From positions 7,771,653 through 7,835,652 of the forward strand of contig NC_136020.1 of the NCBI RefSeq assembly GCF_048128805.1: a stretch of DNA of 64,000 nucleotides. Reading direction: 5' to 3'. A model generated the notes under the pieces. That model was given only the letters and a program-made list of their open reading frames with translations. It was not told the DNA's origin and did no database searches. Position 1 is the first letter of the stretch, and each line of letters starts with the position of its first letter. The position numbers and the translations under genes are program-made. The stretch comes from Centroberyx gerrardi. Taxonomy: Eukaryota; Chordata; Actinopteri; Beryciformes; Berycidae. This document shows positions 1 through 12,300 of this stretch, in pieces.

Positions 1-103
1 GCTTGAATGCTCGCTCTTTGTTGATGGCAGTGCTGCACTGTTGCAATCCTGGTAAAGGTGTAAACTTTGAAGTGGCTCCCGGTGTCTAGTGTGGGATGAG
101 CTC

Positions 104-115
104 GCCATCTTCTGG
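104..115. promoter_or_regulatory. CTCF-like motif (weaker of a pair)
   Basis: GCCATCTTCTGG differs from the CTCF core (GCCMYCTRSTGG on this strand) at one or two positions. It lies 94 bp left of a perfect core match in the same orientation. This is a motif match only; occupancy cannot be read from sequence. Confidence 0.3.
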
Positions 116-197
116 ACAAACAGAGAACTGCAGTTGATGGGTGGCAGTCCATTCAGCCTTGAGAATAGGAAATATTCAGCAAGTAAACAAGTTTAGC

Positions 198-209
198 GCC
201 ATCTGCTGG
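198..209. promoter_or_regulatory. CTCF core motif
   Basis: GCCATCTGCTGG is a perfect match to the reverse complement of the vertebrate CTCF core, and the flanks (GC before, CC after) also fit. Placed about 2.1 kb upstream of the first recognised gene, it could be a boundary site. The motif is short, so confidence is moderate. Confidence 0.4.
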
Positions 210-1752
210 CCAAAAGGAGACAAAACAACACAGACAAAAACAGACAAAGTACAGCTGTGATCCCATCTTCTCTGTTCTCCCTTCCATCATGCTGTATCTC
301 TCTTCAGATGACCTGATAGGAGAAAAAAACTGACAAGGCTTACAAAAAAATGATTCTAAATTCTAATCAAGGCTGTAAATTCAAGGATTTAACTTGAAGG
401 GGTATTTCAAGTGTTTCTTTGCTTTAACAGTGGGAATTCCCCACAAACATCCTCATTTCCGCATCCTCTCAGCTGCATCAACACAGAGCTCCTCAGCCAA
501 ACAACAACAGAAACTGTCTGTACTGTCTGTGATCCTGTCATGCCGAGCGCTGGACACGTGTCTCCCATATAATCGCTGAAATAGAATGTCACAGTCTTGC
601 AATAATATAGGAGCTCAAACCACAGATGCAACTAATCATGACCAAAGGAACCTGTTGGTATCTGCTTGCATGGAGGAATTTTAATAAGCAGTGGTAGGCA
701 CTGATGAAGTGAAACTGACAGCTATACAGTGGCCAGCCAAGTAAAAACAATGGAAAACAAGATTAGCCACCAGCCATGCCCCTCGTGTTGCGCAATTTGC
801 TGGCTTGTTTGCTCTTGGCAGAAACATTACAGAAGTATTTCAAATTTGGCTGAGGGGACCAACAAGTCAGATGTCTCTCAAGCTGAAAGAAATAGTCACT
901 GAAGTAAAACCACACATTACAAAATCTGATCCATTCAGTATTTAGACATGTAATAAATCATCACACTCATATTCCATCACACCGCCCTGGGCAACAGGAG
1001 GTGACTTTGGGAATATGAAATCTTTTCACAGCCTCAATGTAAAACAATATTGTATCAATGATGAACATTGTCTTAATGACAGGCAGAGATAAGAATTTAT
1101 GCATTTAGGCCTCTCTATAGTTGCTATTTTCCTCTGCTATTTTCTTGCTCATATTTATTTATTAGTTTGTTCTTGAAAGAAGAACATAAATGTTATCAAT
1201 TTCTTTCCGTTACCCACTTTTACAATCTACTGTGTTGAAATTGTAGGCAGCATATGTATACATCATGCCACAATTATTTACAGTGTATTGTTTTTTTATT
1301 CTTGCTTCTTTTTATATTCTAGTTGTGTGCTTATGATATGTCATTTTCCCCATTGAATCATATTACTTTTGCTGCTGCAACGACCACATTTCCCCACAGG
1401 GATCAATTGTTTCATATCTCATGTTAAATAGCTGCTCTGGATCTGTTCATGTCACATGTGATTGGGTATTTGTTACAAACCCCGCCTCTTTCATGTGAAC
1501 ACGCTGATAGCTGGAAAGGTAAATCCTGGGTTGACAGAGCCAGTTGGTAACCAGCTACATGAGACCGGTTATCTGGGATCACCAATGTTAGGTTTTGGGA
1601 CTATGTTGAACTGGCTTCGTGAGACTCACACAGGGTTTACTTTCTCCTGTGGGCCTGTTGTTGTGGAGAGCGGCCCTCCTGCAGTTTGTGCAGCTGCCTC
1701 TACACGACCCTGGGGCTCCTTTCCCCCGGCTAGAAAGGCCTGGGTCAAGCTG

Positions 1753-1774
1753 CACACACACACACACACACACA
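1753..1774. repeat. (CA)n microsatellite
   Basis: About eleven CA units, followed by ATGCAGGAACAAACACACAC. It lies in the presumed upstream region of the xCT-like gene. Confidence 0.9.
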
Positions 1775-2321
1775 TGCAGGAACAAACACACACATGCAAA
1801 CAGTGCAGTGCAGCATAGCATTGAGCCTCTAAACTGCCGTAATTACTTGCTGAAGCTTGGAAGACTGCTGGCTTTGTTCCCTGCTCAGACGGGATGGGTG
1901 GGTTTACCGTGGTTACTGCACTGATATGCAAGAGCCAATGAGGGGAGAAAAACACATGCGGGTTAGATTAGGGGGGGAGAGGGGAGAGAGAGGGCCATGT
2001 TTGGTCGAGTCAACCGGTTTAGGGACTTTCTTCCCCCAACAGCTCCATGCATGTTTACTGGTCTGCTGCACATTTATGTCCAGAAGGGATAACAGTAAGC
2101 ACAAAGAGGACCTTGATTGCTGTTTTTGGAAAAGGGTCAAAGGGAAAAGGATTCTGGCTGCTGCTGTTTTGCCGTTCAGCATTCTGAAAAGCATACAAAA
2201 AAGAGGTAAGCACTTAAGTTTGCTGTTCAAATGTAGATGCAAACTTCAAACTATAGCAGGATTAAGTAATGTGCGGTCAGTTCTCTGCCTCAGAGACTGC
2301 CTGCAACTCACCCACAGAGAC

Positions 2322-4465
2322 ATGAGCGGGACAGAGGTGAAGGGAGAGGGGGGTGAGGCGAAGGAGAAGAAGGGAGAGGAGGTGGTGCACCTTCGGCGGA
2401 CGATAGGCCTGGTGCCTGCCGTGTCCTTCATCATCGGGACGGTGGTGGGCAGCGGCATCTTCATCGCGCCCAAGGGAGTCCTGATGAACAGCGGCAGCGT
2501 GGGGCTCTCTCTGCTGGTGTGGGTGCTGAGTGGGGTGCTCTCCACGTTCGGTAAGACACCTCGAAACTAGGGTTTGACTCATATGGATTTTTGAAGTTGA
2601 TTGTTTTGGATTGAAGCCTCAGATTGGTGAGAATCTGTACCTATCTTTAAATTTGACAATTTTCATGCCAAGAATTCCCAAAATTATAACTATTCAGTGT
2701 TTCCCCCAGATTTTTATTCTTGGCAGAGTGGAAAACAGCATTTAGACCATGGGACACTAAAACTCTCCATTGAAACCCAGGAGGACAATAATAGTAAAAC
2801 ATGCATATTTGTGTGGAATACGATCAAAATGTCTCATCAGAGTCAATCCCATAGACAACCACTGTAGTATTGATTGAAACTGCATCATATCCATCATATT
2901 GGAGGTGGGTGACAGTGATTGACCGATATCCAAGTTTTAATAAATGGCAAATACCAGTGCAATATATGGCAAAACTGATATAAAAACTCTATTGAAACCC
3001 TGGATATGCATGTATACTCATTCCTTACTAGTATTCCTTACTTTATGCAGATGCACAGTATTTTTTGTCTGACAATGTCAATTGCATACAAACATTTACA
3101 TTCAGTCATCAGCTGGTCATTGTGTGTCTTTTGTTAACATGAAGGTGAAATGTTTATGTTCATAATTCCAAGTGAAGCATTGATGTGTCTGAATACTTGA
3201 ACCCGTGAGGACATGATTTTACATGAATGCAACTTGATATGTCGCTATGCTGTTACATCATGCACTATGTATTTCATCAGGGGCCCTGTGCTATGCTGAA
3301 CTGGGCACCAGTTTTACAAAGTCAGGGGGCCACTACACTTACCTGCTGGAGACACTGGGACCTCTGCCTGCCTTCTTACGACTCTGGGTTGAGTTCTTAT
3401 TCATCAGGTCGGTCCATTTTGTTTTGGGCTCTATAGAAATAAAATGAAGTCAAATCACAGCACATACTAAACCTGTTTCCCCTGCACAGGCCGGCAGTGG
3501 CGTCCTATGTGTCCCTGGCGTTCGGTCGCTATGTGGTGGAGCCGTTCTTCGCGCCCTGTGCTGCTCCCACGGTGCTTATCAAAGTGGTCAGCATCCTTGG
3601 AGTGAGTGAGTGGCTCTCTCTCTGCATTTCCCATATACTGAAAGATTCGCATATGCGTGAACCTCTCTTTGATGGACTGTTTCTCTTTGTGCCCCTGTAG
3701 CGTTTGTAGTGGCGGTCAACTGCTGGAGCGTGACCATGGCCTCTCGAACTCAGGTCACTCTGACCTTCATTAAGATGTTCGCCCTGGTCCTCATCATCGT
3801 CCCCGGTGTCATCGCACTGGCCAAAGGTGGGAGGCAGGGCTGGATCGAGATAAACGCATGAATGAATTCAATAGAGAGAGTTGATTTTAAAGGTCTATTC
3901 AATCGACATGTATCTGTCAGTAATGCTCAGCTACTGTATCTCTGTATCTGCTTCCATGCAGGAAAGACAGAGAATTTCCAGAATGGTTTTGAGATGGACT
4001 CATTAACACTGGATAGGCTGCCACTGGCCTTCTATAATGGTTTATATGCCTATGGTGGATGGTAAGCATACAGTATGAGCACTAGTTCATGTTCAAAAAA
4101 CATTCCTGTGCAGTTTAACCATATAAGTGGAATTTTTCACTGGCTGAATGACGCAGAATGCCAATAATATTATAAACCTTCAAGAATATTAACAGCAATG
4201 CATACAAAAATTGCAATAAAATCAGACAAGATACCAATATACTCTTAATTAACACAACATAGTCATAATGACACACAATATACCGTGTTAAACACCTGAC
4301 AATCAGAACTGTTTGCCTATATGGACGTGCTTTTCCTTTTCTCTTCAGGTTTTATCTGAATTTTGTCACAGAAGAGGTCATTAACCCAAATAGGTATTTC
4401 CCATTTGATATCTGCTCTCCAGTCAATGCGTTTCGAAAAGCCATGCCAATACCTTGCAGACACTA

Positions 4466-4499
<34 letters not shown>

Positions 4500-6887
4500 C
4501 CTGTCTTGTCAGAAACATCCCACTGGCAATCATCTGCTCCATGGTGACAGTGACGATCTTCTATGTGCTTGTTAATGTGGCCTACTACACCGTGATGACT
4601 CCTGCTGAGCTGCTGGTGTCTGATGCCGTGGCTGTGGTCGGTGCCATACTGTATACTGCATGTGTTTGCTGCAAAATAAAGGGAAATAGATCCACTGTTT
4701 GCTGTTGTGCAAGTCTCATCCAGTGTCTGTGCCTCCGCAGACGTTTGCCAACCGCGCTCTCCAGGGCCTGGCGTCTGTGATTCCCGTTCTAGTGGCCGTA
4801 TCCTGCCTGGGGGCGCTGAACGGCGGCTTCTTTGGAGCGCCCAGGTAATCTAGTTACAGAAAGGAACCAGACTCAGCGCCTGAGCTCGACCTAGGCTGAC
4901 TGATTATCTGTCTTTCTGTCCACGCTGCAGGATGCTGTTCGTGGGAGCCAGGGAGGGCCACTGGCCAGGGCTCTTCTCCATGATCCACATCCGCAGACAC
5001 ACGCCTCTGCCGGCTGTGCTGCTACTGGTGATGTGCTTTCCACACTCTGGGAATCGGCAATGCAAGCTGACATAGATTAGAACTCATTGAATTTGACCCA
5101 TTGCATTGACTCTTCATCAATGTCAGTACATGTTGATGACAGAGATGACATATCTCCGGTGAAATAATGTCAGTGTAGTGGCAAATAAAAGGGTGGGTAA
5201 ATTATGACCTCCAGTTGGCGATCATCATAAGAAAAAAAAAAAAAAATCAATTATGCTTTCAGAACAGCAATAGTTCACGCCTTTTCTCCTATCTTCATAT
5301 AACTTGCATCACTTTAGCATTACTTTATATGATGAATACTAGGGTTATTGGTGCAATATTGGTCTTTTATTAAAACTCAGTTAGTGTCGTTCACCTCTGA
5401 TATGATGGATATGATTACATATTTATTGTGGAATTACTCAAAACTACACTGGTTGTTTATGGGAAGCCCTTAACCTGAACTGACTGAATACCATGTCATG
5501 TCAGCTTTATTTATATAGAACAAAACACTGTTACAAAGCGCTTCACAAGGTTAAAAGAGATAATATTACAGGAAAAGACTTTTCAAGAAAAGAAAAAGCA
5601 GGCAAAACACATCAGTCACACTGGAAGGCCTTGGGAGGCTTTTCTACACCACCAGGAATATTTTTTAATATTATGAAATATGATCTGAATCGGCCTTCAA
5701 AAACCCATATCAGTCATTGTCTATCATTGTTGGACTGAGTAGAGTGTCTTCGTTATAGCCTTGCCTGTGTGTCTCCAGTACCCCTTGGTGGTGATGATGC
5801 TAGCCACCGGAGAGATCTTCCAGCTCATCAACTTTGCCTCCTTCGCTCGTTGGTTCTTCATCGCCTTGGCAACCTTGGGGATGCTCATCCATCGCTATCG
5901 CTTCCCCCTCCACCCCAGACCTTTCAAGGTTACCATATCTGCCGTTATTATGCCAAATTCTAAAGCATTTTCCATCCTATCTTACCTGAAAACGACTGAT
6001 TGGCCACTGTTTTTCACTTGCTCTGTTTGACCCCCAGGTGCCTCTGGCCATCGCAGTCATCTTCACTGTAGTGTGCTTCTTCATCGTGGGTCTGTCTCTG
6101 TACTCGGACCCCTGGAACACGGGGCGAAGCTGCGCCCTCACACTGACCGGGGTCCCAGTTTATTACGTGACCATCCACCGCTTTCGCCTGCCTCTGAGAC
6201 TGAGACGCATCTTCAGTGAGTCATGCCAACTTGACATTACTGAGATTCCTCACATAGAAAATGTGTTGAACAAAGTCGGAAGTCTCTGTGTATCCATTCT
6301 GGTGTAAAAAGTCCAAAGTTCAACATTTACTATCTCTTAAATAGTACCTTCTATCCTTCATTTGTAATAATTTTGTGCTAACAATTTGTAAGAATAGTTT
6401 GTAAGAATCCACTTTGTGAGAATAGTTGTCTCTTTTATCAAATGGGTATATCTCATTATTATGGTGGTCAATTGGCAAGGTGTGGCACTCACCAAACCTT
6501 AGGCTAAGTGAGTCCAAATTTGATTGTGTAGTTTTCATCATTGTAATGGAGAGCAAATTGCAAGCAAAATTCAATAGAGAGAGAAATTTACTGGGAAGCC
6601 ATATCCAAAAAAATCAAGTTTGGAAGTTTTGGCAGCAAATGATATGAGATGCAGGGACTTTGCTAATGCTTAGGATTTAATGTATTCTCCTCAAATATTC
6701 ATCAGAAACAGATTCTTTAGAACATGTGGTAGAACATTGACAGGGTTGTTTAGCAGTGTGCTGTTAATCATGTGGAGATGGAAGAAGCCTTGACTCATTC
6801 TGACTCTCTCCCATATTCCCAGACTACTGCAGTACACAGCTGCAGATCCTACTAGAAGTGGCTCAACAGGAGGTCCAGACATACTGA
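2322..6887 (+). CDS. slc7a11-like: SLC7A11/xCT-like cystine/glutamate exchanger
   Basis: Twelve coding exons: 2322-2550, 3281-3407, 3490-3605, 3701-3826, 3962-4061, 4349-4393, 4513-4636, 4741-4844, 4931-5027, 5779-5928, 6038-6215, 6823-6887. All junctions are GT-AG and phases close to a 486-residue protein (human xCT 501). It is a light-chain APC transporter with about 12 membrane helices; family members pair with SLC3A2/4F2hc at the plasma membrane. The TM1 motif VGSGIF is present. Aligned by eye to human xCT with a constant offset of 16 residues, Cys142 matches the disulfide Cys158. Arg119, Lys182 and Arg380 match the anionic-substrate residues Arg135, Lys198 and Arg396. This favours cystine/glutamate exchange over the neutral/basic transport of SLC7A9. 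Known SLC7A11 does not neighbour FOXM1 in human, so I call it a paralog or relocated copy. The start is the ATG leading into the Glu/Lys-rich cytosolic N-terminus. Confidence 0.9.
2568..3001 (+). mobile_element. hAT-like MITE, copy A (intron 1 of xCT-like gene)
   Basis: Begins TAGGGTTTGACTC 17 nt after the exon 1 boundary. It shares ordered blocks with the copy at 46709-47354: an ATTTTCATGC block, CAGTGTTTCCCCCAG, TTATTCTTGGCAG.GTGGAAA, CACTAAAAC.CTCCATTGAAA, CATGCATATTTGTG, and an ACCGATAT near the right end. The right terminus is degraded, ending around GAAACCCT. It is non-autonomous with no coding capacity. Confidence 0.6.
4469..4498 (+). repeat. (TG)n tract abutting a 3' splice site
   Basis: About fifteen TG units end only 14 nt before the acceptor AG (4511-4512) of exon 7 of the xCT-like gene. 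The remaining acceptor tract is CCCTGTCTTGTC, so the TG run occupies the normal polypyrimidine/branch region. Confidence 0.9.
5338..5490 (-). mobile_element. hAT-like MITE, copy E (3' half, reversed)
   Basis: Read on the minus strand it matches the right half of the 46.7 kb copy: GGCTTCCCATA, then TATGTAATCA, TTTTAATAA..GACCAATATTG, ending in AACCCTA. It lies in the 5028-5778 intron of the xCT-like gene. The other half is missing or too diverged to see. Confidence 0.5.
5497..5600. repeat. Possible LINE 3'-tail fragment
   Basis: TTTATTTATATAG followed by ACTGTTACAAAGCGCTTCACAA resembles the 3' untranslated tail of the L2-type element at 53.8-54.4 kb (TTATATAGCACC..GGTTACAAAGT). The fragment is short and I cannot classify it firmly. 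Confidence 0.3.
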
Positions 6888-9346
6888 AGACCCTGAGGAC
6901 ATCCTGCTACACTGCAAAAATATCCACCTTTTCATCTAATATTGAGTCTTAAAATCCTATTAGTCTTACTTGTGTCCAATGCAAACCAACTTGTTTCAAC
7001 AGTTTCCTTGGATCAGATGTAATTTCATTGATACTAGTGGAGTTTTAAAATATTAATACCCATTTCTAGTAAATTCCAGAAAGTTTTTAGCATGCAAAAA
7101 ATAGGATTTCAAGACTGAACACGAGACTAAATAAGACTACATTTTGCAGTGTAATAATGTAATGTTTCCCCCCCCCAATCATTCATCATGGACATTTTCT
7201 ATAGCTCTGCTCAAGATAGACATATTTTTGCATTACTGTATGAAACAATGATTTTTTTTTTTTTAAATCACAGAGACAATCTATAAATGTTTCAGCCTTT
7301 ATTCAAATTACATAAATTAAAATAGCTATCCTTGCTGTGCAGTTCTTGTGATGAAGACTTTTGTAGTATTAGCTTGTGCCAGGCTGTTGAAATTGAATGA
7401 ATTAAAACAAGTTGAGCAAAGCAGAACACAGTTATGATCATATGATCATGGTCATACTGCATATGGCACCAAGACCAACAGCCTGTTTATTGTACAGCAA
7501 CAGAAAGAGGAACTTAAAACAGGAAAAGGCACGTTATGGAAATTGTTTGCCAGAAAGTAAATCCAAACATTTTCAACAAGATACCACGACATCGTTATAC
7601 ACCTTACAAATCACAACACACCACGCCAACACATACCATGGCATGATATTCAGTGGCAGTTGTACCAATCAACTCGCTACAATGTAAAGCTTCTCACAGA
7701 CAACATACATGCTAACACACACCTGAAGAAATGACCAAAGCCATACATTATTTTATGGCTTTTGTAGAAATGGGTCCATTCCTCAGGCTATGCTCTATTC
7801 CCATCTTCCAAAGACAGCGGGGCAACAAACTGCTCTGCTTGGAACCAACACACACTTTTTGCCCTATTCCCACTTCACTCTTCCTTACAAAGTCAAAGTG
7901 ACAACATACATTTTTATTGAAATAGATTATCATCTACAGAGTAGGACACAAGAACAAACATCACATCACACCTATAACCTCTGCTACATAGACGAACTAC
8001 AAAATATTCTGTTTTGCAAAATGCGTGCAAAATGTCCCTCACTGTAGGTACAAAGTGCACTTAAGTTGGTACTGGCATTCTGATCAGACTATTTTTGCAT
8101 GGATTTATGAAGTCAGTTATACGGTTTAAAGACATCTATTGCTGTTAGTGCTATTTGTATTACATTACCATTGTTTATTGCTGTATATCAATCTACATCT
8201 AGTCATTTCCAGGAGGCTGAACCAAATGGCCTTTTCCATTTCGGCATGGGAGCGTCTCGCTGGGTGATTAGATAATATACATTCTTTCCATTTACATCTT
8301 TAAAAGCTAAATATACATTACAAATGTGCAAATCAACATATATATACACTTAGACATTTCTCTTTTCTAGCGATTCCTTCAAGAGTACAGAGGGATGTGA
8401 CAGGTTAAAAGAAAATGTTAAAAGAACATATGGGCAGCTTGTGTAAAGAGAAGTTCACAGATAGAAAACAGTTGGAACGCAATAAAGAGGCAACTAGTGA
8501 GAGAAGCAACCAACGACAACAACATCCCACATGTATAAAACAGAGACGAAGTGAGCAGCTTGGTAATATTGACTTGGTAACTAAAATTGAGTTCTAATTC
8601 GTAAAAGGGAAGAGAATTTGCTTTATTCCCTTGGTAGCCACATTTGTTTTCTGTCATACTCAGGGTGGGAAACACTATCCAGAAGACAAAGCACACTCGA
8701 CAGCAAGGATATGTTGAAGCAGTATTTAAGACGCTTGTATGTTTTGGCACTCATCAGTGTCTAAATTAGAGAAAGTCAAAGACTACAGCAACTGGATTGA
8801 AGTGTACATCCATGATGTTAATCCATAATGTTAGCTAATGTTAGCAGTCAGCTCTTTCATATTGTTAACTCTATATTTATCTACAAACCAACTAGGTCAA
8901 TTTTTTATTAATTGTCAGCACTAACAGCCTTATCCTCAGTATTAATAATGTGCTAACAGTATGCTTCAAATCCTTAGGGGCACTTCTGATTGTTTAAGTT
9001 AGCTGTCTGCTAGAGTTAGGTGACTTTAACTAGTTAAAACTGCTACTGTAACATTAGATAACATTATGGGTTTACATGAGCTAAAATTATGGATCAAAAT
9101 CATGGATGTTCCCTTCAGTCCAGTTGATGTAGCCTTTGATTTAGACCTTCTCCAGCTCTGCTCATTCTCCACCATATCCAAAGTTAAATTTGGTGTATAA
9201 TTTATGTTTTTATCCAAAGGCCGGTGGAGATTTCAATAATTTCCAACTGCGTTGCCGTCTACTGGGTAGAGTTTCCCACCCAGAGTGTATCGTAAATCAA
9301 ATATTCCTGCCGTGTGAATAAAGCAAACACAACTTGGAACTCCAGG
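6888..9346. other. Convergent 3' region between xCT-like gene and foxm1
   Basis: The two genes converge here, so this holds both 3' untranslated regions. A MITE occupies 6909-7152. Candidate poly(A) signals for the xCT-like gene include ATTAAA at 7401. For foxm1 on the minus strand, AATAAA (TTTATT as written) occurs at 8904-8909, 8622-8627 and 8174-8179. Which ones are used cannot be decided from sequence. Short open frames here lack protein-like composition. Confidence 0.5.
6909..7152. mobile_element. MITE with CACTGCAAAA-type terminal inverted repeats
   Basis: Left end TACACTGCAAAAAT and right end ATTTTGCAGTGTA are near-perfect inverted copies about 244 bp apart. There is no coding capacity. 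The interior contains GAGTCTTAAAATCC..TTAGTCTT, a pattern seen in a second copy at 31.08 kb. It inserted just past the stop codon of the xCT-like gene, so it is probably part of its 3' UTR. Confidence 0.7.
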
Positions 9347-12300
9347 CTACTTGAGTAGAGGGATGAACTCTGACCAGCTGATGTTCGCCATGTCCAAGTC
9401 CTCATCGTCCAGGCCGGAGAAGCTAACGTCCACTAGGATCTTGCTCAGGCTGTCGTTCATGGTGTCCAGGACCAGGCCCTCGGCGAGGGAGCGGTTGGCC
9501 GGCGTGTTGCCTCCCGCCTGCAGCAGCTCTCTGGAGCAGCTGCCTTGGAAGCGCTCCGCACCGGGAGAGTCCGTGGCTCCCTCCAGCCTGGAGCGGCTGG
9601 AGGTCAGCAGCTCTCTTGGCGAGCTGAAGAGAGGCAACTCTTTGAAGGGAGTGCTGCTGAAGCTGAAGGTGGTGTAGTCGTGGCCCTGCGGGGTGAAAGT
9701 GGGCCCGCCGGGGGTGCGAATGGGGCTGAAGTCCAGCACGCCCTGGCTCCCTTTGCCCAGGGGCGTCACCCTCCAGGGCTCAGGTAGTACATTAGTGGAG
9801 GGCTTGCTGGGGGTGGAGGAGGCCAGGTGGCTGCTGCTTTTGATGGGCGTCTTGAAGGAGTATTCCCGGCCGGGGCTGCACTGCTCCTGCTGGTGGTCCA
9901 GCTTGTCCCACGCGTCCTGGAAGGTCGAAGCGTCGGAGACCACGCCCGAGTCGAAGAAAGTACTGTCGGGGAAGAGGAGGACGGGCTCCTCCTGCGAAGG
10001 GCGAACCAGGCGCTGTTTACGCCGCGAGGTGCTGGCGTCTCTCCTCAGCGGGGCTCGAGGAGTCTCGGGTCTTATTGGAACACAGACCTGCTCGTCCTTC
10101 ACCTGCTCCTTCAGTTCCTCGGCGGTGGGAGGGTACAGCACCACAGTGGGGGCGTCGTTGTGCGTCACCTGTCAGACAGACAACCATTCATTCAGCTTTA
10201 CAATTCTAGCAGCATCTCTGCCCTTGACACTCACATTCAATCAGTGTTGGTAAGCCAAATTCTAACATTGTTCTACAATGATTCTCAGAAGTATCACATA
10301 AATTAATCATGCTCTGTCTGTAAGTTAAAGATAATTTTTACCTTAACTTGTGAGTTACTTTTGATGCAGTATCCATAAATAGATAAAAGCATGCAGTTTT
10401 GCAATGCAAAAGGCTTGGACAGTTCTCAACAATTTACTCGGTTCATGTCAGCTTCCATTTGATCCCTTCCTGTACTTTCACAATGTGACAAATAGCAGTA
10501 GGGATTGCAGATTGTGCTCACTTCTTCGATATACAAACATATGACCCCTTAGACTGCATTGGGCACTAATGTCTTCATGTAGCCTGCCTCTCCCACTTCA
10601 GATCAGCCGTACACATCCTTGACTAGCCAACAAAAACATAAAAAAAACCCCACAAAACTCTAAATCGCTGACACTGTTGCCCAAAATGTAATCCAAGGGG
10701 CTGCATGTCTTTTTTGTGCATCAGTTCATAACTAATTTTCTTTAGCCTATACTTAGCTTCTCAAATATGGGAACTCAAAAGACTGGAAACCACATCAAAG
10801 AGTGTGTGTTCGGATTTGGCCACAGTTCTGCAATGCGTGACAGAGTCTCTACCTTAGGAGCTATCCGGACCCTCTTGCCTCCTCGCGAGATGTTCCGTTT
10901 CTGCTGGGAGCCAGAGGGGGGAAACTGGGCCGATGAGGAGGAGGAAGGCAGGTAGACAGAGGAGGCGACGGGGAGTTGGATAGGGACCAAGTAGGAATCG
11001 GTACGAGGGAGAAGAGGCTTCATCTTTCTCTCTGAACATGGGGAGGAGGAAGAGAAAAACAAAAATAACTCACAACAGGGCATCTTCACAAATTATTTTC
11101 ATTCTAAAAAGTTGGTGAAAGTCCAACTGTTGATATTTTCTGTCCAAAAAACTATTTTGCAGTCTCCCAGCAGCTTTTATCCCCCTATAACTCCTCTACG
11201 TCAAGCAATCTCCCTTTACTCACCAGAGCCACATGGTGTTTTCTTTGCATCAGGAAGCATTCTCTTCTGCCGCTGTGCAAAAAATAAGTTGAGATGTTGA
11301 CAGCTATTTATACAGTTAACAGTCTTATCGCTTCTGACTACACTTACTGACAACCTGTAAAAACATCACAAGCTTGACCTGCTCTTGCGTTCTGCACTGA
11401 CACAAGCTAGAAATGATAAAAGTAAAAGTTAGGTTTATAACGACTTAATAAGTCCTGATCATTTATACTCTATAGAGAGGCATGGTTGAGTAGAGGAGAG
11501 AAACTTAGGAGCATAATCTCTGAAAATAATCAAAAGACCCATTGCCGCTTTGAATCTCAAGTTGCAGACATTCAGTCTTTTCAGTGTTCTTGGTATTGCA
11601 AAATTACTCTTTTAGGAGCATAGGCTACAAAAATGGCAAGATGTGGTTTCTTCAGTGGGAAAGGAAAATAGTCTCAATAAAGTAGACAAGTCTTTCAGTT
11701 TGACACCAGCCTCTCTCCTTCCCTGCAGCTCACATCATCTGCCCCTGCAAAAAAGATTTGCCTTCAGTGATTTGCCTTGTGTGAAAGAATTTCCCGTCCA
11801 GCTGTAGCTGTACTCTTCAGGTCAAAGAGTGTGGACCAGGCAAGCGAAAGAGTGCATCTTCTGATTTTCTCGTCCTGCTTGTGCTGTCTCCTGCCTGACT
11901 GCGGAGCTGAAGACTGTTCTACAAGAAAGCGAAAGTGGTAAAACCTTACTTGGTGGGGAAATAACAGCACCGGCACTGGAATGGGAGCGGAAGTTGGGTC
12001 GCAACCGGGCTGCAGAGAAGGTCGTGGAATGAGAGGGAAGAAAACCGTGAAGAAAGATCGGAAAAAAGAATACAAAAATCCAAAATGGAACCTGAAAACA
12101 CTCCTTATGACAGATTTATCAGGCATACTTCTGGAAATGATAAGACAGTACAAGGAAATGATGAGGACAGACACTCAAATTGTAAAAGTCAATGTTCGTT
12201 TGTTTATACGAGAGGGGTTCTTTTCAGTAACAGTGAAACATGTTAAATCTAGGGTTTAAGTGGTATTTTTTTGGATTGAAGGTCTCCATTGGGGCTATTT

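Larger units (their letters stand above)
1..2321. other. 5' flank of the xCT-like gene, no coding gene seen
   Basis: I recognise no protein-coding exon here. The stretch holds two CTCF-like motifs near its left end, AT-rich unique sequence to about 1.45 kb, and a (CA)n run at 1753-1774. A G-rich stretch around 1930-2000 lies a few hundred bases before the first coding exon of the amino-acid transporter. The untranslated leader of that gene probably starts somewhere in 1.8-2.3 kb, but I could not fix a transcription start. The sequence CACCCACAG at about 2308-2316 could be a splice acceptor just before the start codon. Confidence 0.5.

Noticed and set aside
9545-10306. Long plus-strand open frames opposite the last foxm1 exon
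   Set aside because: They are antisense shadows of a GC-rich coding exon; the minus strand has the FOXM1 C-terminal motifs.
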